Assembly: GCA_016840035.1 (NCBI GenBank)
Contig: JAEOTC010000182.1
Span: forward strand, 1 to 60,155
Direction: 5' to 3'
Length of the DNA: 60,155 bases
From: Candidatus Hodarchaeota archaeon
GTDB lineage: Archaea > Asgardarchaeota > Heimdallarchaeia > Hodarchaeales > Hodarchaeaceae
Below, piece after piece: positions 9,930 to 18,502 of this stretch. The position numbers and the translations under genes are program-made. Every line of letters begins with the position of its first letter. The first letter of the stretch is position 1. The notes below the pieces were generated by a model. It searched no databases. It worked only from the letters and a program-made list of their open reading frames with translations, and had not been told where the DNA came from.

Positions 9930-10012
9930 CTGTTTCCATTTCCTTGCGTTTACAAAATTATTTGAATTTTGATATGGAATCTATGTTATGCAGTCCATTC
10001 AAAACTTTTACG

Positions 10013-10023
10013 GGTTATAAAGT
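10013..10023 (-). promoter_or_regulatory. Possible TATA box for cydAB
   Basis: On the minus strand the sequence reads TTACTTTATAACC, a good archaeal TATA element. A start of transcription about 25 bases downstream would leave a leader of roughly 60 bases before cydA. This is based on sequence only, in the 180-base divergent region shared with the aldo/keto reductase gene. Confidence 0.35.
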
Positions 10024-10110
10024 AACAAAAGGCTAATTATTCAGAAAGAAGTTAGAAATTCTTATCTAGATTCAATTTAACTCCAAATCATCTGTCAATT
10101 TGGCGGATTT

Positions 10111-11052
10111 ATGATGCGTTATACAACTTTGGGGAATAGTGATACAAGCATATCACAGATAGGCCTAGGTACTTGGCAATTTGGATCAAAAGGATGGGGA
10201 TTCGGTACTGATTTTCACAAAAAAGACGCAATAGCCATTGTCAATAAAGCACTTGAGCTAGGTGTGAATCTCATCGATACAGCAGAAGTATATGGATCAG
10301 GTGAGTCGGAAAGAATTGTAGGTCAAGCTTTGAAAGAGCATAAGAGGGAAGATGTTGTTGTGGTCTCCAAGTTCTTACCTACAGCTATACGTCCCTCAGC
10401 TGTAAATCGAGCTTTATCTAGGAGCTTAGAGCGCCTTCAAACAGACTATATAGATGTTTATCTGATTCACTGGCCAAATCCTTTACTTCCGTTAGGGGCT
10501 ACATTAAGTCATATGGAGCGAATGGTAGAAGAGGGACTGATTCGTCATATAGGGATCAGTAATTTTGGATTGAAACGCTTCCAGAATGCCCAATCAAAAA
10601 TGGAAAAATTCCGTATTGATGTTGATCAGCTCAATTATTCAATGGCCAGACCCAAAGTGAAAGAAGAATTCTTACCATTTGCTGAAAAGCATGAAATCAC
10701 GGTGATGGCTTATTCACCCTTAGGACAAGGTTTTCTCACTGGTAAATACTCACCCAATAAGACTCCATCAGGAACCCGCCGTACAAATCGATTATTTAGA
10801 AGAAAAAACTTGCAAAGAGGGACTCCTTTGCTTAATGAATTAGGAGAAATCGCACATACTCATAATACGACTATGGCTCAAGTTGCGCTCAGTTGGTTGA
10901 TTCAGAATAAACAAGTTGTTGCAATTCCTGGAGCAAAAAGTATAGAGCAAATTGAAACCAATGTTAAGGCTACTGAGATTAATCTTACTGATTTGGATAT
11001 TAAAAGACTGAATACTCAAGTTAAAGCGTTTAATCCTAAATTATTCCTTTGA
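10111..11052 (+). CDS. Aldo/keto reductase
   Basis: This 313-residue TIM-barrel oxidoreductase of the NADPH-dependent aldo/keto reductase superfamily shows all the catalytic features. They are Asp and Tyr in LIDTAEVYGSGESE, the Lys in VVVVSKF, the His in IDVYLIHWPNP, and the C-terminal coenzyme-binding AIPGAKSIEQIETN. It resembles the YccK/Tas-like branch that acts on carbonyls of varied origin, so the true substrate cannot be named. It starts at an ATG (MRYTTLG, or the Met just before it) and is followed by a strong T-tract. It is divergent from cydA and appears monocistronic. Confidence 0.92.
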   Translation: MMRYTTLGNSDTSISQIGLGTWQFGSKGWGFGTDFHKKDAIAIVNKALELGVNLIDTAEVYGSGESERIVGQALKEHKREDVVVVSKFLPTAIRPSAVNRALSRSLERLQTDYIDVYLIHWPNPLLPLGATLSHMERMVEEGLIRHIGISNFGLKRFQNAQSKMEKFRIDVDQLNYSMARPKVKEEFLPFAEKHEITVMAYSPLGQGFLTGKYSPNKTPSGTRRTNRLFRRKNLQRGTPLLNELGEIAHTHNTTMAQVALSWLIQNKQVVAIPGAKSIEQIETNVKATEINLTDLDIKRLNTQVKAFNPKLFL

Positions 11053-11057
11053 AATCC

Positions 11058-11080
11058 TACTTTTTCTTTTTTTATGGTAT
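11058..11080 (+). terminator. T-tract terminator after aldo/keto reductase
   Basis: A run of thymines broken only by single C residues follows the stop codon within ten bases, and a second T-rich run lies at about 11108-11129. Archaeal termination relies on such U-tracts without a hairpin. No stem was seen. Confidence 0.5.
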
Positions 11081-11252
11081 TTACAATCCTTTTTAATTTT
11101 TTATAGTCAATTTTCCTTTTTTCCATTTTTGAAAAATTCAAATTCATGCATAATATGAGATAATCTTAAAAATGTAAACTTATTTCTCTCAATTAAAGTA
11201 GAAATAATTTTTCAATATTTGAAAAATTTTCTTATTCTTTCTGGTGAATGAT

Positions 11253-12329
11253 ATGAGTGAAATACACGAAAAGGATAATCTCAAAGGAATTATAAAGGGT
11301 TTCAGACATGAAGTAGGCGTACATTGCACTTCCTCTGCGGTACGTAATGTTTTTGAATTTCATGGGTGGAAAATGAGTGAAGCGATGGTTTTTGGATTGG
11401 GTAGTGGAATGACACTTGCATATATAAAATTCCCTCGAATGACACCATTTTTCGGAGGTCGAAACAAGGATTTTATTCCAGATCTATGTAAATCCTTGAA
11501 CATAAATCTAAATGAATTTACAACAAAAAACGAACAAGAGGGATGGAATCGACTGAAACAGCGTTTGAATAATAATATTCCTTCAGCTATCAATATCGAT
11601 ATGGGTTATTTAATGTACCAAACCGATTTGGCAGATGATTATCATTTTGGTGGGCATACCATAGCCGTTTGTGGTTTAAATCCTGAAAATAATTCAGTTT
11701 ATGTTACAGATACTCATTTTCCTAATATTCTACAAGTTTCTTACAACGAACTTGCAAAAGGAAGAAATTCTACATTTGATAAATTTATGGCACCAAATAA
11801 TTTAATATTCGAGTTTACATTTCCTAGTACATTACCTGAACTTTCTACAATAATTGAAGAAATTTTACATAGAACTGGTAATTATCTGTTATCCAAAAGT
11901 GGTCGAATGCTCCGACTTATGGGTATTCATACTGGTGTGGCTGGAATAAATACTTTAACTAAAGATCTCGCCAAATGGGTCAAATTATCAGATGAGAAGT
12001 TAAAATTTCGCTGTGAACAGCAAGGAGGATTTATTGGTACGAAAACAGTTAATTATGGAACAGGTGGAGGGTTATTTCGGTATCTTTTTACTGAATTTCT
12101 TCAGGAATGTTCGAATGAATTAGAAAATGAAGAATTGAAGACCTTATCATCTTTTTATCAAAGTTTGGGAGAAAAATGGGAAATCTGTGCCGACCTTTTC
12201 TTCGAGTTAGGAACAAACCATACTAACGAGGAACAGGCAAGAATAATACGTACCACCCAAACGAAGTTGCAAGAAATTAGGGAATTAGAGGAAGAAGGAG
12301 CAAGGAAGTTATTAAATTTCAAAATTTAG
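11253..12329 (+). CDS. BtrH_N / DUF4872 family papain-like protein
   Basis: This ~358-residue protein matches the two-part family named after butirosin biosynthesis protein BtrH. The N-terminal half (about residues 10-190) is a papain-like, C39-type fold with a nucleophile Cys at residue 25 in GVHCTSSAVRN, and the His lies in FGGHTIAVCGLNP. The C-terminal half (about 200-350) is the helical DUF4872 region. BtrH transfers an acyl group from a carrier protein to an aminoglycoside; relatives are mostly uncharacterised. I chose the ATG at 11253 because GGTGA lies five bases upstream; a GTG at 11244 is in frame. It heads a tight operon with a PadR-type regulator and a GyrI-like protein. Confidence 0.8.
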   Translation: MSEIHEKDNLKGIIKGFRHEVGVHCTSSAVRNVFEFHGWKMSEAMVFGLGSGMTLAYIKFPRMTPFFGGRNKDFIPDLCKSLNINLNEFTTKNEQEGWNRLKQRLNNNIPSAINIDMGYLMYQTDLADDYHFGGHTIAVCGLNPENNSVYVTDTHFPNILQVSYNELAKGRNSTFDKFMAPNNLIFEFTFPSTLPELSTIIEEILHRTGNYLLSKSGRMLRLMGIHTGVAGINTLTKDLAKWVKLSDEKLKFRCEQQGGFIGTKTVNYGTGGGLFRYLFTEFLQECSNELENEELKTLSSFYQSLGEKWEICADLFFELGTNHTNEEQARIIRTTQTKLQEIRELEEEGARKLLNFKI

Positions 12330-12334
12330 GGAGA

Positions 12335-12949
12335 TTGATTGAAACGTTATCTGATAAACAATTCCTGATTTTAGGGATGGTTGCTCATCCACCGTTCGAT
12401 AAAACAGGTATTAGTGGTACAGAATTAAACAGACTAATCGAGAAAAGGAATATTAAACAATGGACTCGACTTTCATTCGCATCGGTATATTATACTCTTA
12501 ATCAATTAGGGAAAAAGAAGTTTATAAAAGCCAAGAAGGTCGAAGGGTATTCAAACAAGCAAAGTGATGTAGGAGCACCCCAAAAATACTTCATAATTAC
12601 ACCTCGAGGTAGGAGTCTTTTGAAAAAGACGGTACTATATTATTTTCAAAATCTGGATTTGAACTATGAAGAAATGAATTTAGCACTGGCTTCAGCATAT
12701 GTTTTAAGTAAGAAAGAGTTGCTAAAAATCATTAGAATCCATAATAAACAAATTAAAAAACGTGTGAAGATTGTTCATGGTCGATTCGAGGAAGATAGTG
12801 AAGATTTAAAGGGAGAGGAGTTCCCAATCCATGTTTGGGCACTATTTAACTACGCTTTTTATTCTCTAAACTCAAGAAGCAAATTTTTGGATGAATTAAT
12901 AGGTAAACTAGAACAAGAAATCAAAAGTGAAATGGAAATGAAGAGGTGA
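12335..12949 (+). CDS. PadR-like winged-helix transcriptional regulator
   Basis: This 204-residue protein has an N-terminal winged helix of the PadR type: a start DKQFLILGMV, a helix-turn-helix around SFASVYYTLNQLGKKKFI, and a wing with KYFIITPRGRSLL. The remaining ~100 residues are helical, as in PadR dimerisation tails. PadR proteins usually repress efflux or detoxification genes and lift off when a ligand binds. It sits between the BtrH-like gene (5 bases upstream) and the GyrI-like gene (4-base overlap), so it probably autoregulates this operon. The start is a TTG with GGGAG very close to it; the exact start is uncertain. Confidence 0.8.
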   Translation: MIETLSDKQFLILGMVAHPPFDKTGISGTELNRLIEKRNIKQWTRLSFASVYYTLNQLGKKKFIKAKKVEGYSNKQSDVGAPQKYFIITPRGRSLLKKTVLYYFQNLDLNYEEMNLALASAYVLSKKELLKIIRIHNKQIKKRVKIVHGRFEEDSEDLKGEEFPIHVWALFNYAFYSLNSRSKFLDELIGKLEQEIKSEMEMKR

Positions 12950-13581
12950 AAAAGATAGCAGGTAAGAAAATTGACTTAAAAAAACAGTTTCCGATGTTGT
13001 ACAATCCTTCAAGAGACCCTCATATAATTGAAATCCCAGATATGTGGTTTTTCATGGTAGATGGTACAGGATACCCAGGAGATAATCCTCTATACCAAGA
13101 AGCAATGCAATTATTATATGGGGTCTCCTATACTTTGAAGATGAGTGTTATGAAACCAGCTGGAAATGATTACGTTGTTCTTCCTATCGAAGGGCTTTGG
13201 TGGGCTGATGATATGAACGTTTTTACCGAAGAATTTATAGAGAGAAAAGATGAATGGAAGTGGACTTCGATGATTCGAATTCCTGATTTCGTGACAAAAG
13301 AACAAATTGAACACGCATTAATTCTCTTTGAAGAGAAAAAAAATCCTGGAAACTTTCATAAAATTCGTTATGAATTATATCGCGAAGGAACTGTGGTTCA
13401 GGTTTTACATCTTGGCCCCTTCAGTGAAGAAGGGCCAATTATAGCTAATATGCATCAATTCGCTCTAGACAGCGGGTATGTTTTACATAATAAGCATCAT
13501 GAAATATATCTTAGTGATCCACGACGGACCAAACCTGAAAAATTACGTACTATTATCCGACAACCAATTAAGAAGAAATGA
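12946..13581 (+). CDS. GyrI-like small-molecule-binding protein
   Basis: This 211-residue protein matches the GyrI-like ligand-binding family. After a Lys-rich start it has PHIIEIPDMWFFMVDGTGYPGDN and LLYGVSYTLKM, both standard in these SOUL/AraC-effector folds. The second half repeats the fold, with VVQVLHLGPFSEEGP. Members bind or hydrolyse hydrophobic toxic compounds, or serve as sensor domains of multidrug regulators. Here the domain stands alone. The start is a GTG that overlaps the stop of the PadR-like gene, so translation is coupled. In context it is likely the sensor or detoxifier of the operon, which is inference. Confidence 0.82.
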   Translation: MKKIAGKKIDLKKQFPMLYNPSRDPHIIEIPDMWFFMVDGTGYPGDNPLYQEAMQLLYGVSYTLKMSVMKPAGNDYVVLPIEGLWWADDMNVFTEEFIERKDEWKWTSMIRIPDFVTKEQIEHALILFEEKKNPGNFHKIRYELYREGTVVQVLHLGPFSEEGPIIANMHQFALDSGYVLHNKHHEIYLSDPRRTKPEKLRTIIRQPIKKK

Positions 13582-13682
13582 TTAGGTACTCTAGGCCCTG
13601 ATAGAAAAATATTAAATGGGTGGCTAATTAATTAAGATAGGGAACCTATTTCCCCCAAATATAATGAGGTTGAGTAACGGAA

Positions 13683-13949
13683 TTGACTGAGAAAGTCGAA
13701 AAAAATATTTGTCAAAGCTGTGGTCTTTCCAACAAACTTGATGAAAGAGGCACTAAAGCAGATGGAACATTGAGTGACGATTACTGTGATGGATGTATCA
13801 AAGATGGGGAATTCATTGAACCTGAAATAACCCTTAAGGAAATGATTGAAAAATCAGTTCCTTCTACTGCAAAATCACGAAATATGACGATGGAAGAAGC
13901 AAAATATTATCTTGAAACTCTTCTACCGACTCTCAGACGTTGGCGTTAG
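13683..13949 (+). CDS. Small zinc-ribbon protein (putative zinc ribbon, PF12674-like)
   Basis: An 88-residue protein with CQSCGLSNKLDERGTKADGTLSDDYCDGC in positions ~10-38 supplies four Cys ligands. This spacing, the GTKADG turn and the following DGEFIEPEITLKEMIEK are typical of a small family annotated as putative zinc ribbon, often found near transcription regulators. The last 30 residues form a helix ending in LRRW. The start is a TTG; GAGGT lies about 14 bases upstream, so the start is moderately sure. Function is unknown. It is followed by corA with 52 bases between them. Confidence 0.75.
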   Translation: MTEKVEKNICQSCGLSNKLDERGTKADGTLSDDYCDGCIKDGEFIEPEITLKEMIEKSVPSTAKSRNMTMEEAKYYLETLLPTLRRWR

Positions 13950-14001
13950 CAAATTTGCTCATTCTTTATTATAAGATACGTATTCTTGGAGGTCTTAAAT
14001 C

Positions 14002-14979
14002 TTGATTGAAGTAAAAAATCTTGAAACTGGTCTGACATTTACAGACTATGTGCAGGGTATCTTGCCAAACATATCAACTTGGATGATCTGTACAAAACCC
14101 TCTATGGAGGAATTAAAAGCAATTCAAAATACCTACAAAATTCCTTGGGAAGACCTAGAGGACTCTTTGGATGTCGATGAGCGACCTAGACTAGAATTGG
14201 AACCTGGAAACGATCCTCCTTTTATTAAGTTAGTGTTAAGAGTTCCTTCTGGAGAACAATTCAAGAAAAGTGATTTGTTTCAATCTCGTCAGACCACACT
14301 TCCTGCAACAATCTTCATATCAGGAAATCATTTGATTACAATCCAACATCAAGTCATAGAAGCGAAACGAGTGAGAAAACCAATTGGTTCGAGACGTAAG
14401 AGATCTAAACCTACTATTCTTGTTCTCCTAGATTGGCTTGAAAGCGTTGTTAAATCATATGAGTTAAGTGTTGATATCATAGATCAAGAGTTAGCATCAT
14501 TAGAGCAGGTTATATTTAAATCTGTAAAATCTAAATCAATTGAACAGGTTTTTACTCTTTCTAGAGAAGCAACATATTTAGATGCTGCACTTAGAGGTAA
14601 TGTACGAGCATTTTATCAGCTTCAAAAGGCCCCCGAATTCAAAGAACTACCTGAACTCCTAGATGACTTAGAAGATTTATCGATAGATCTACAACAACAA
14701 GCTGATCTTCTACGAATTTATCGTGATCTAATCGAAAGTAGCCTAGACGCTTACGCATCCGTAATTTCAAACAATCAGAATGACTTGATCAAGGTTCTTA
14801 CATCAATTTCCTTAATTGTTATGGTTCCTACATTACTTGCGAGTCTTTATGGGATGAATGTTGATCTACCATTGGTAAGGGGTGATAGTGATCCTTACGC
14901 TTTTTGGATAGTGATTTTTCTTAGTATTGTTCTTATTGTACCGATTTGGTACATCTTACATAAGATTGAGCTCATTTAG
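14002..14979 (+). CDS. corA: CorA-family divalent metal (Mg2+/Co2+) transporter
   Basis: This 325-residue protein has a large cytoplasmic N-terminal domain and two C-terminal membrane helices. The signature YGMN (in LYGMNVDLP) lies between the helices at about residue 290. The long stalk helix is visible before it (SYELSVDIIDQEL onward to AYASVISNNQND). CorA forms a pentameric channel for Mg2+ and sometimes Co2+, Ni2+ or Zn2+. The start is TTG with a strong GGAGGT eight bases upstream. The loop after GMN is short and acidic, as usual. Metal preference cannot be read from sequence. Confidence 0.9.
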   Translation: MIEVKNLETGLTFTDYVQGILPNISTWMICTKPSMEELKAIQNTYKIPWEDLEDSLDVDERPRLELEPGNDPPFIKLVLRVPSGEQFKKSDLFQSRQTTLPATIFISGNHLITIQHQVIEAKRVRKPIGSRRKRSKPTILVLLDWLESVVKSYELSVDIIDQELASLEQVIFKSVKSKSIEQVFTLSREATYLDAALRGNVRAFYQLQKAPEFKELPELLDDLEDLSIDLQQQADLLRIYRDLIESSLDAYASVISNNQNDLIKVLTSISLIVMVPTLLASLYGMNVDLPLVRGDSDPYAFWIVIFLSIVLIVPIWYILHKIELI

Positions 14980-15002
14980 AAGATTAAAGAGTCGCAAATC
15001 GT

Positions 15003-17105
15003 ATGAAACCCCTTTCTCAAGATCATAAAGACTTGGGAGTTGTATACACACCTGATATACTTGTTCAATATATTTGTAGAACTGCTATCCATGAATATAT
15101 TATCGAATATATGATTAGAAAGAATAATATCAAGCTTATTGTACAAAATGGCCAGTTGAAGCTGGAAAATCTCTCAAAGGAGATACAAACAACTATTTTA
15201 AATTTGATTGAACAGCTGACTATACTTGATCCCGCAGTTGGGACAGGATACTTTCTTCAATCGGCTTTTGAAATTTTGTTTGAAATACACCAGAATTTAG
15301 TCAATTTGGGAATACAACAGAAATCGTTTGATCAAATAAGAGAAGAAATTGTGTCAAAAAATCTTTATGGTGTGGATATCTCGAAGAGAGCTGTTAAATT
15401 ATGTCAGGAGAGATTATTTGCCGTTATTGGCATAAAGGAGTTGAGAATACCTGAAAAAAATCTCGAAACTATGCTTAAACACCATATAAGAGTGGGAAAT
15501 TCATTAATTGGAAATACTTTCAGCAGAGAAAATAAGGTTTCAATAACTGATTTACCCTATTTTAACTGGGATCAGGAGTTCCCAGATATAGCCCAGAATG
15601 GGGGTTTTTCAATCTGTGTGGGAAATCCTCCTTGGAATGTTTTAAAACCATTAGAAAAGGAGTTCTTCTCAAAATTTGATCCTCAATTGTCTAAATATAA
15701 ACTAGATAAACAGAAAGCCAGAAAAATCATCAATCAGCTGAAAAAAGATCAAACTAAATTTGATGAATGGGGTATTTATGAAACAACCATAAAAAAGCAG
15801 TCTGATTATTATCGAAAGACCTATCACTATCAATCAGGAATAATTCAGACTGGGAGTAAGTCGAAAAGGATTAGTGGAGACATTAATCTATATAAATTGT
15901 TTCTGGAAAGGATTTTTGTTTTATTAGCAGACAATGGTGCTTGTGGGATTATCGTTCCATCGGGAATTCATAGCGATGCCGGTACAAAGGGATTACGAAG
16001 ATTATTATTTGAAGAAAACACGGTTAGAAGATTGTATTCATTTGAAAATCGATTAGGTATCTTTCCGTTCATTCATAAATCTTTTAAATTTGATCTCTTG
16101 TTTTTTTTAAAAAATCGCAATAAAACTGATGAGTTCCAAACATCCTTTATGCAAAAAACTCCTGAGATCTTGAATGATAAGCAACATGGTTCTCTTACTA
16201 TTTCTTGGGAGAGGATAAAACGTTTTTCACCAAGTGCTTGGTCCATTATTGAGTTCAAAAATGAATACGATCTACAGATAGCTGGAAAAATGTACCAATA
16301 TCCAGTACTTTCGGAGGAAGTCCCGAATTTCACGAAGATTTCTTTTTCACGGGAGCTAGATGTTACTATTGATAGTCACTTGTTCAATTCAGGGGGGAAC
16401 GGTTTTCCTGTATTTGAAGGAAAAATGATTGAACAATTTAACCACCAATTCAAAAAACCTAGATACTGGATTGATCAAAACAGTATAAATTTCAAGTTCG
16501 ATACTGAGTACTCAGAGTATAAGCATGTAAGAATCGGATTCCGAGCAGTAGCTGCGAGTACAAATAGGCGAACGATGATAGCAACGTTAATACCTGTAAA
16601 TAGTTGCTGTAGTAATTCAATCATTTTTGTGAAAAACTATAGTAAATCTAATCAACTCCAAATGAGGCAAGAAGAACTTCTTTATATATTAGGGGTTTTT
16701 AATAGCTTTGTGTTCGATTATCTCCTTCGTCTCAAAGTCTCTCAGAATTTGAACATGTTTATCATCCGTGATATGCCACTTCCAAGATTTATGGAAAGAA
16801 AATGGGAACAAGAAATTATAAATCTAGTAAAAGTATTATACGCAAATATTCCACTTTTCGACATAAAAGTTGGCCAGAATGAGCAGAAATATCTCCATTA
16901 TTCATATAACGAGAAATTGGCGTTGATAGATGCACTGGTAGCTCATAGTTATCGTTTGAGTTACTCAGAATTAGAATATATATTAGATCAGTTCCATATT
17001 CATGATAAACAAAAAGAAATGGCACTAGACGAGCAAAGAAAGAAAATACTTTCCTTTTTCAATAAAGTTGAAGAACCAAATATTTCCAAGAAACTCCAAT
17101 TTTAA
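15003..17105 (+). CDS. Eco57I-type DNA adenine methylase (solitary)
   Basis: This 700-residue N6-adenine DNA methylase shows motif X-like LGVVYTPDILVQYI at the very N-terminus, motif I LDPAVGTGYFL (about residue 77), and the catalytic motif NPPWNV (about 208). A segment ACGIIVPSGIHSD follows, then a C-terminal half likely to be a TaqI-like target-recognition domain. Type IIG enzymes have a nuclease domain before this point, but here the protein begins with the methylase, and no nuclease, helicase or specificity gene is adjacent. So it looks like an orphan methylase or a remnant of a restriction-modification or BREX-like system. The start ATG lies 23 bases after corA. Confidence 0.85.
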   Translation: MKPLSQDHKDLGVVYTPDILVQYICRTAIHEYIIEYMIRKNNIKLIVQNGQLKLENLSKEIQTTILNLIEQLTILDPAVGTGYFLQSAFEILFEIHQNLVNLGIQQKSFDQIREEIVSKNLYGVDISKRAVKLCQERLFAVIGIKELRIPEKNLETMLKHHIRVGNSLIGNTFSRENKVSITDLPYFNWDQEFPDIAQNGGFSICVGNPPWNVLKPLEKEFFSKFDPQLSKYKLDKQKARKIINQLKKDQTKFDEWGIYETTIKKQSDYYRKTYHYQSGIIQTGSKSKRISGDINLYKLFLERIFVLLADNGACGIIVPSGIHSDAGTKGLRRLLFEENTVRRLYSFENRLGIFPFIHKSFKFDLLFFLKNRNKTDEFQTSFMQKTPEILNDKQHGSLTISWERIKRFSPSAWSIIEFKNEYDLQIAGKMYQYPVLSEEVPNFTKISFSRELDVTIDSHLFNSGGNGFPVFEGKMIEQFNHQFKKPRYWIDQNSINFKFDTEYSEYKHVRIGFRAVAASTNRRTMIATLIPVNSCCSNSIIFVKNYSKSNQLQMRQEELLYILGVFNSFVFDYLLRLKVSQNLNMFIIRDMPLPRFMERKWEQEIINLVKVLYANIPLFDIKVGQNEQKYLHYSYNEKLALIDALVAHSYRLSYSELEYILDQFHIHDKQKEMALDEQRKKILSFFNKVEEPNISKKLQF

Positions 17106-17251
17106 CAATGGTATCCCTACAGCATTCTGGAGAGTTAACATTTTTCGTAATCATCGAATAATTATTGGAAGTAGAAATTTGACAGAAACCTTTTGAATTA
17201 ACTTCTAAAAAAAGGTTATACTTGTTTCAAAATACCTAAGGATATGAGAAA

Positions 17252-18073
17252 ATGGGTTACATAACACTAATGCCAGATAATCCCTTACTATGGAACTTTT
17301 TTTTCGGAGTTATTGTTGCTTTGATATATGTACAAGGGATTATACTTCTAATGGAAAGAATGGTCAATAGTGGACGTCTTTCCTCTGATCTGAGTAGAAA
17401 AGTCATTCATATTGCAGCAGGATCATTTATCTGGATCTGGTTGTTCATTGATACCTCTGATGGAATTACTTACCTCTTTAACATTGCTGTACCGTTGCTT
17501 TTCTTTTTTACATTCTTGTATAAGGGATATCGCGGTTCCCCTGATGATAAAGATGTGAAAACAATGTCCAGGACTGGGGATCCTCGCGAACTTCTGAAAG
17601 GGACGCTGTATTTTACAATCATAATGATGATTGCAGGAACAATATTTTTTGGGTCCTATGCTGGAATGTTAATAATGGCAGTATTGGGTTGGGGCGATGG
17701 AATCGCTCCGTATATTGGAAAGCGGTATGGAAAGCGGAAATATAAGACTGTTGGAAGAGAAAAATCAATTGAAGGATCTTTGGGATTCTTTTTATTCGCA
17801 CTAATAGGTTCATTGATCTTTTGGATATTATTAGGAGTACTAGGAGCAGTTGATCCACCAGTGCTCGCAGATCCTGGGGTTGAATTGGTCGAAATTCTAA
17901 TTGTCATTATTCTTTGCTGTTTTGTAGCAATGCTTGTTGAAGTATTTTCACCTGCGGATTTAGATAATATCTTAGTACCTGCATCGACACTGATTACCCT
18001 ATTAGTTGTGGATTTTGTACTCTTTCCGGGAGCAACATTTGTTACATTTAGGATTCTTGGAACAGTTCTGTAG
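17252..18073 (+). CDS. Dolichol/phytol kinase-like membrane protein
   Basis: This 273-residue protein has about eight membrane segments. Conserved features of the dolichol kinase/phytol kinase/CDP-diglyceride synthetase-like family are RKVIHIAAGSF (about residue 50), GWGDGIAPYIGKRYGKRKY (the DG-x-A motif, about 143) followed by KSIEGSLGFF, and the C-terminal DNILVPA. Such enzymes use CTP to phosphorylate isoprenoid alcohols. In archaea a role in recycling geranylgeraniol or dolichol for membrane lipids or glycan carriers is plausible, but substrate is inference. The start ATG is preceded by GGATATGAG. A stem-loop with a T-tract follows the stop codon. Confidence 0.78.
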   Translation: MGYITLMPDNPLLWNFFFGVIVALIYVQGIILLMERMVNSGRLSSDLSRKVIHIAAGSFIWIWLFIDTSDGITYLFNIAVPLLFFFTFLYKGYRGSPDDKDVKTMSRTGDPRELLKGTLYFTIIMMIAGTIFFGSYAGMLIMAVLGWGDGIAPYIGKRYGKRKYKTVGREKSIEGSLGFFLFALIGSLIFWILLGVLGAVDPPVLADPGVELVEILIVIILCCFVAMLVEVFSPADLDNILVPASTLITLLVVDFVLFPGATFVTFRILGTVL

Positions 18074-18104
18074 GGGCTATTCCCTACTTTATTTTCTTTT
18101 TTTT
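18071..18104 (+). terminator. Hairpin plus T-tract terminator
   Basis: The stem TAGGG (18071-18075) pairs with CCCTA (18082-18086) over a six-base loop that overlaps the stop codon. A thymine-rich run (18088-18104) follows. It lies between the convergent kinase-like gene and the response regulator. Confidence 0.55.
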
Positions 18105-18109
18105 GTGGA

Positions 18110-18463
18110 TTAAATATCCTCAAGTATAGATAAAATCTTCGTAAAGCTTATTGGTTTTACCAGGAATGCTTCTACTCCAATTTCAATGGCGGCATCTTTG
18201 ATATTCAAATCTGCACTAATGAAAATTATTTTACAGGTAGGAAATTTTGTTAAAATAATTTTAGATGCTTCTAATCCGTTCATTTTAGGCATTCGATGAT
18301 CCATGAATATTACATCAGGAAGAGTTCCACAGTTTTCTAGAAACTCTATTGCTTCCACCCCATCGGAGGCTTTACCAACTATAGAATGGCCTTTGAGGCT
18401 AATAAATTCCTCAAAAAGGGTAACGATGTCTGGATCATCGTCGACAATTATAACTGATGCCAT
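18110..18463 (-). CDS. Stand-alone CheY-like response regulator
   Basis: This 117-residue single receiver domain has Asp8-Asp10 (metal site), phospho-acceptor Asp55 in IFMDHRMPKMNG, Ser83 and Lys103 in FLVKPIS, so it is complete. There is no output domain. Its ATG follows GAGGAG, 39 bases after the stop of the truncated sensor gene, so the two form an operon. Single-domain receivers work through protein contacts or as phosphate shuttles. The partner is inferred to be the adjacent sensor or a kinase elsewhere, because the adjacent sensor lacks the ATP-binding half. Confidence 0.92.
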   Translation of the reverse strand: MASVIIVDDDPDIVTLFEEFISLKGHSIVGKASDGVEAIEFLENCGTLPDVIFMDHRMPKMNGLEASKIILTKFPTCKIIFISADLNIKDAAIEIGVEAFLVKPISFTKILSILEDI

Positions 18464-18502
18464 GGTAACTCCTCTATTATTTTTTCTTGCAAATTTTTTC
18501 TG

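Noticed and set aside
15003..17105. BREX PglX or DISARM methylase
   Set aside because: The length (700 residues) is short for PglX and no other BREX or DISARM genes are adjacent.
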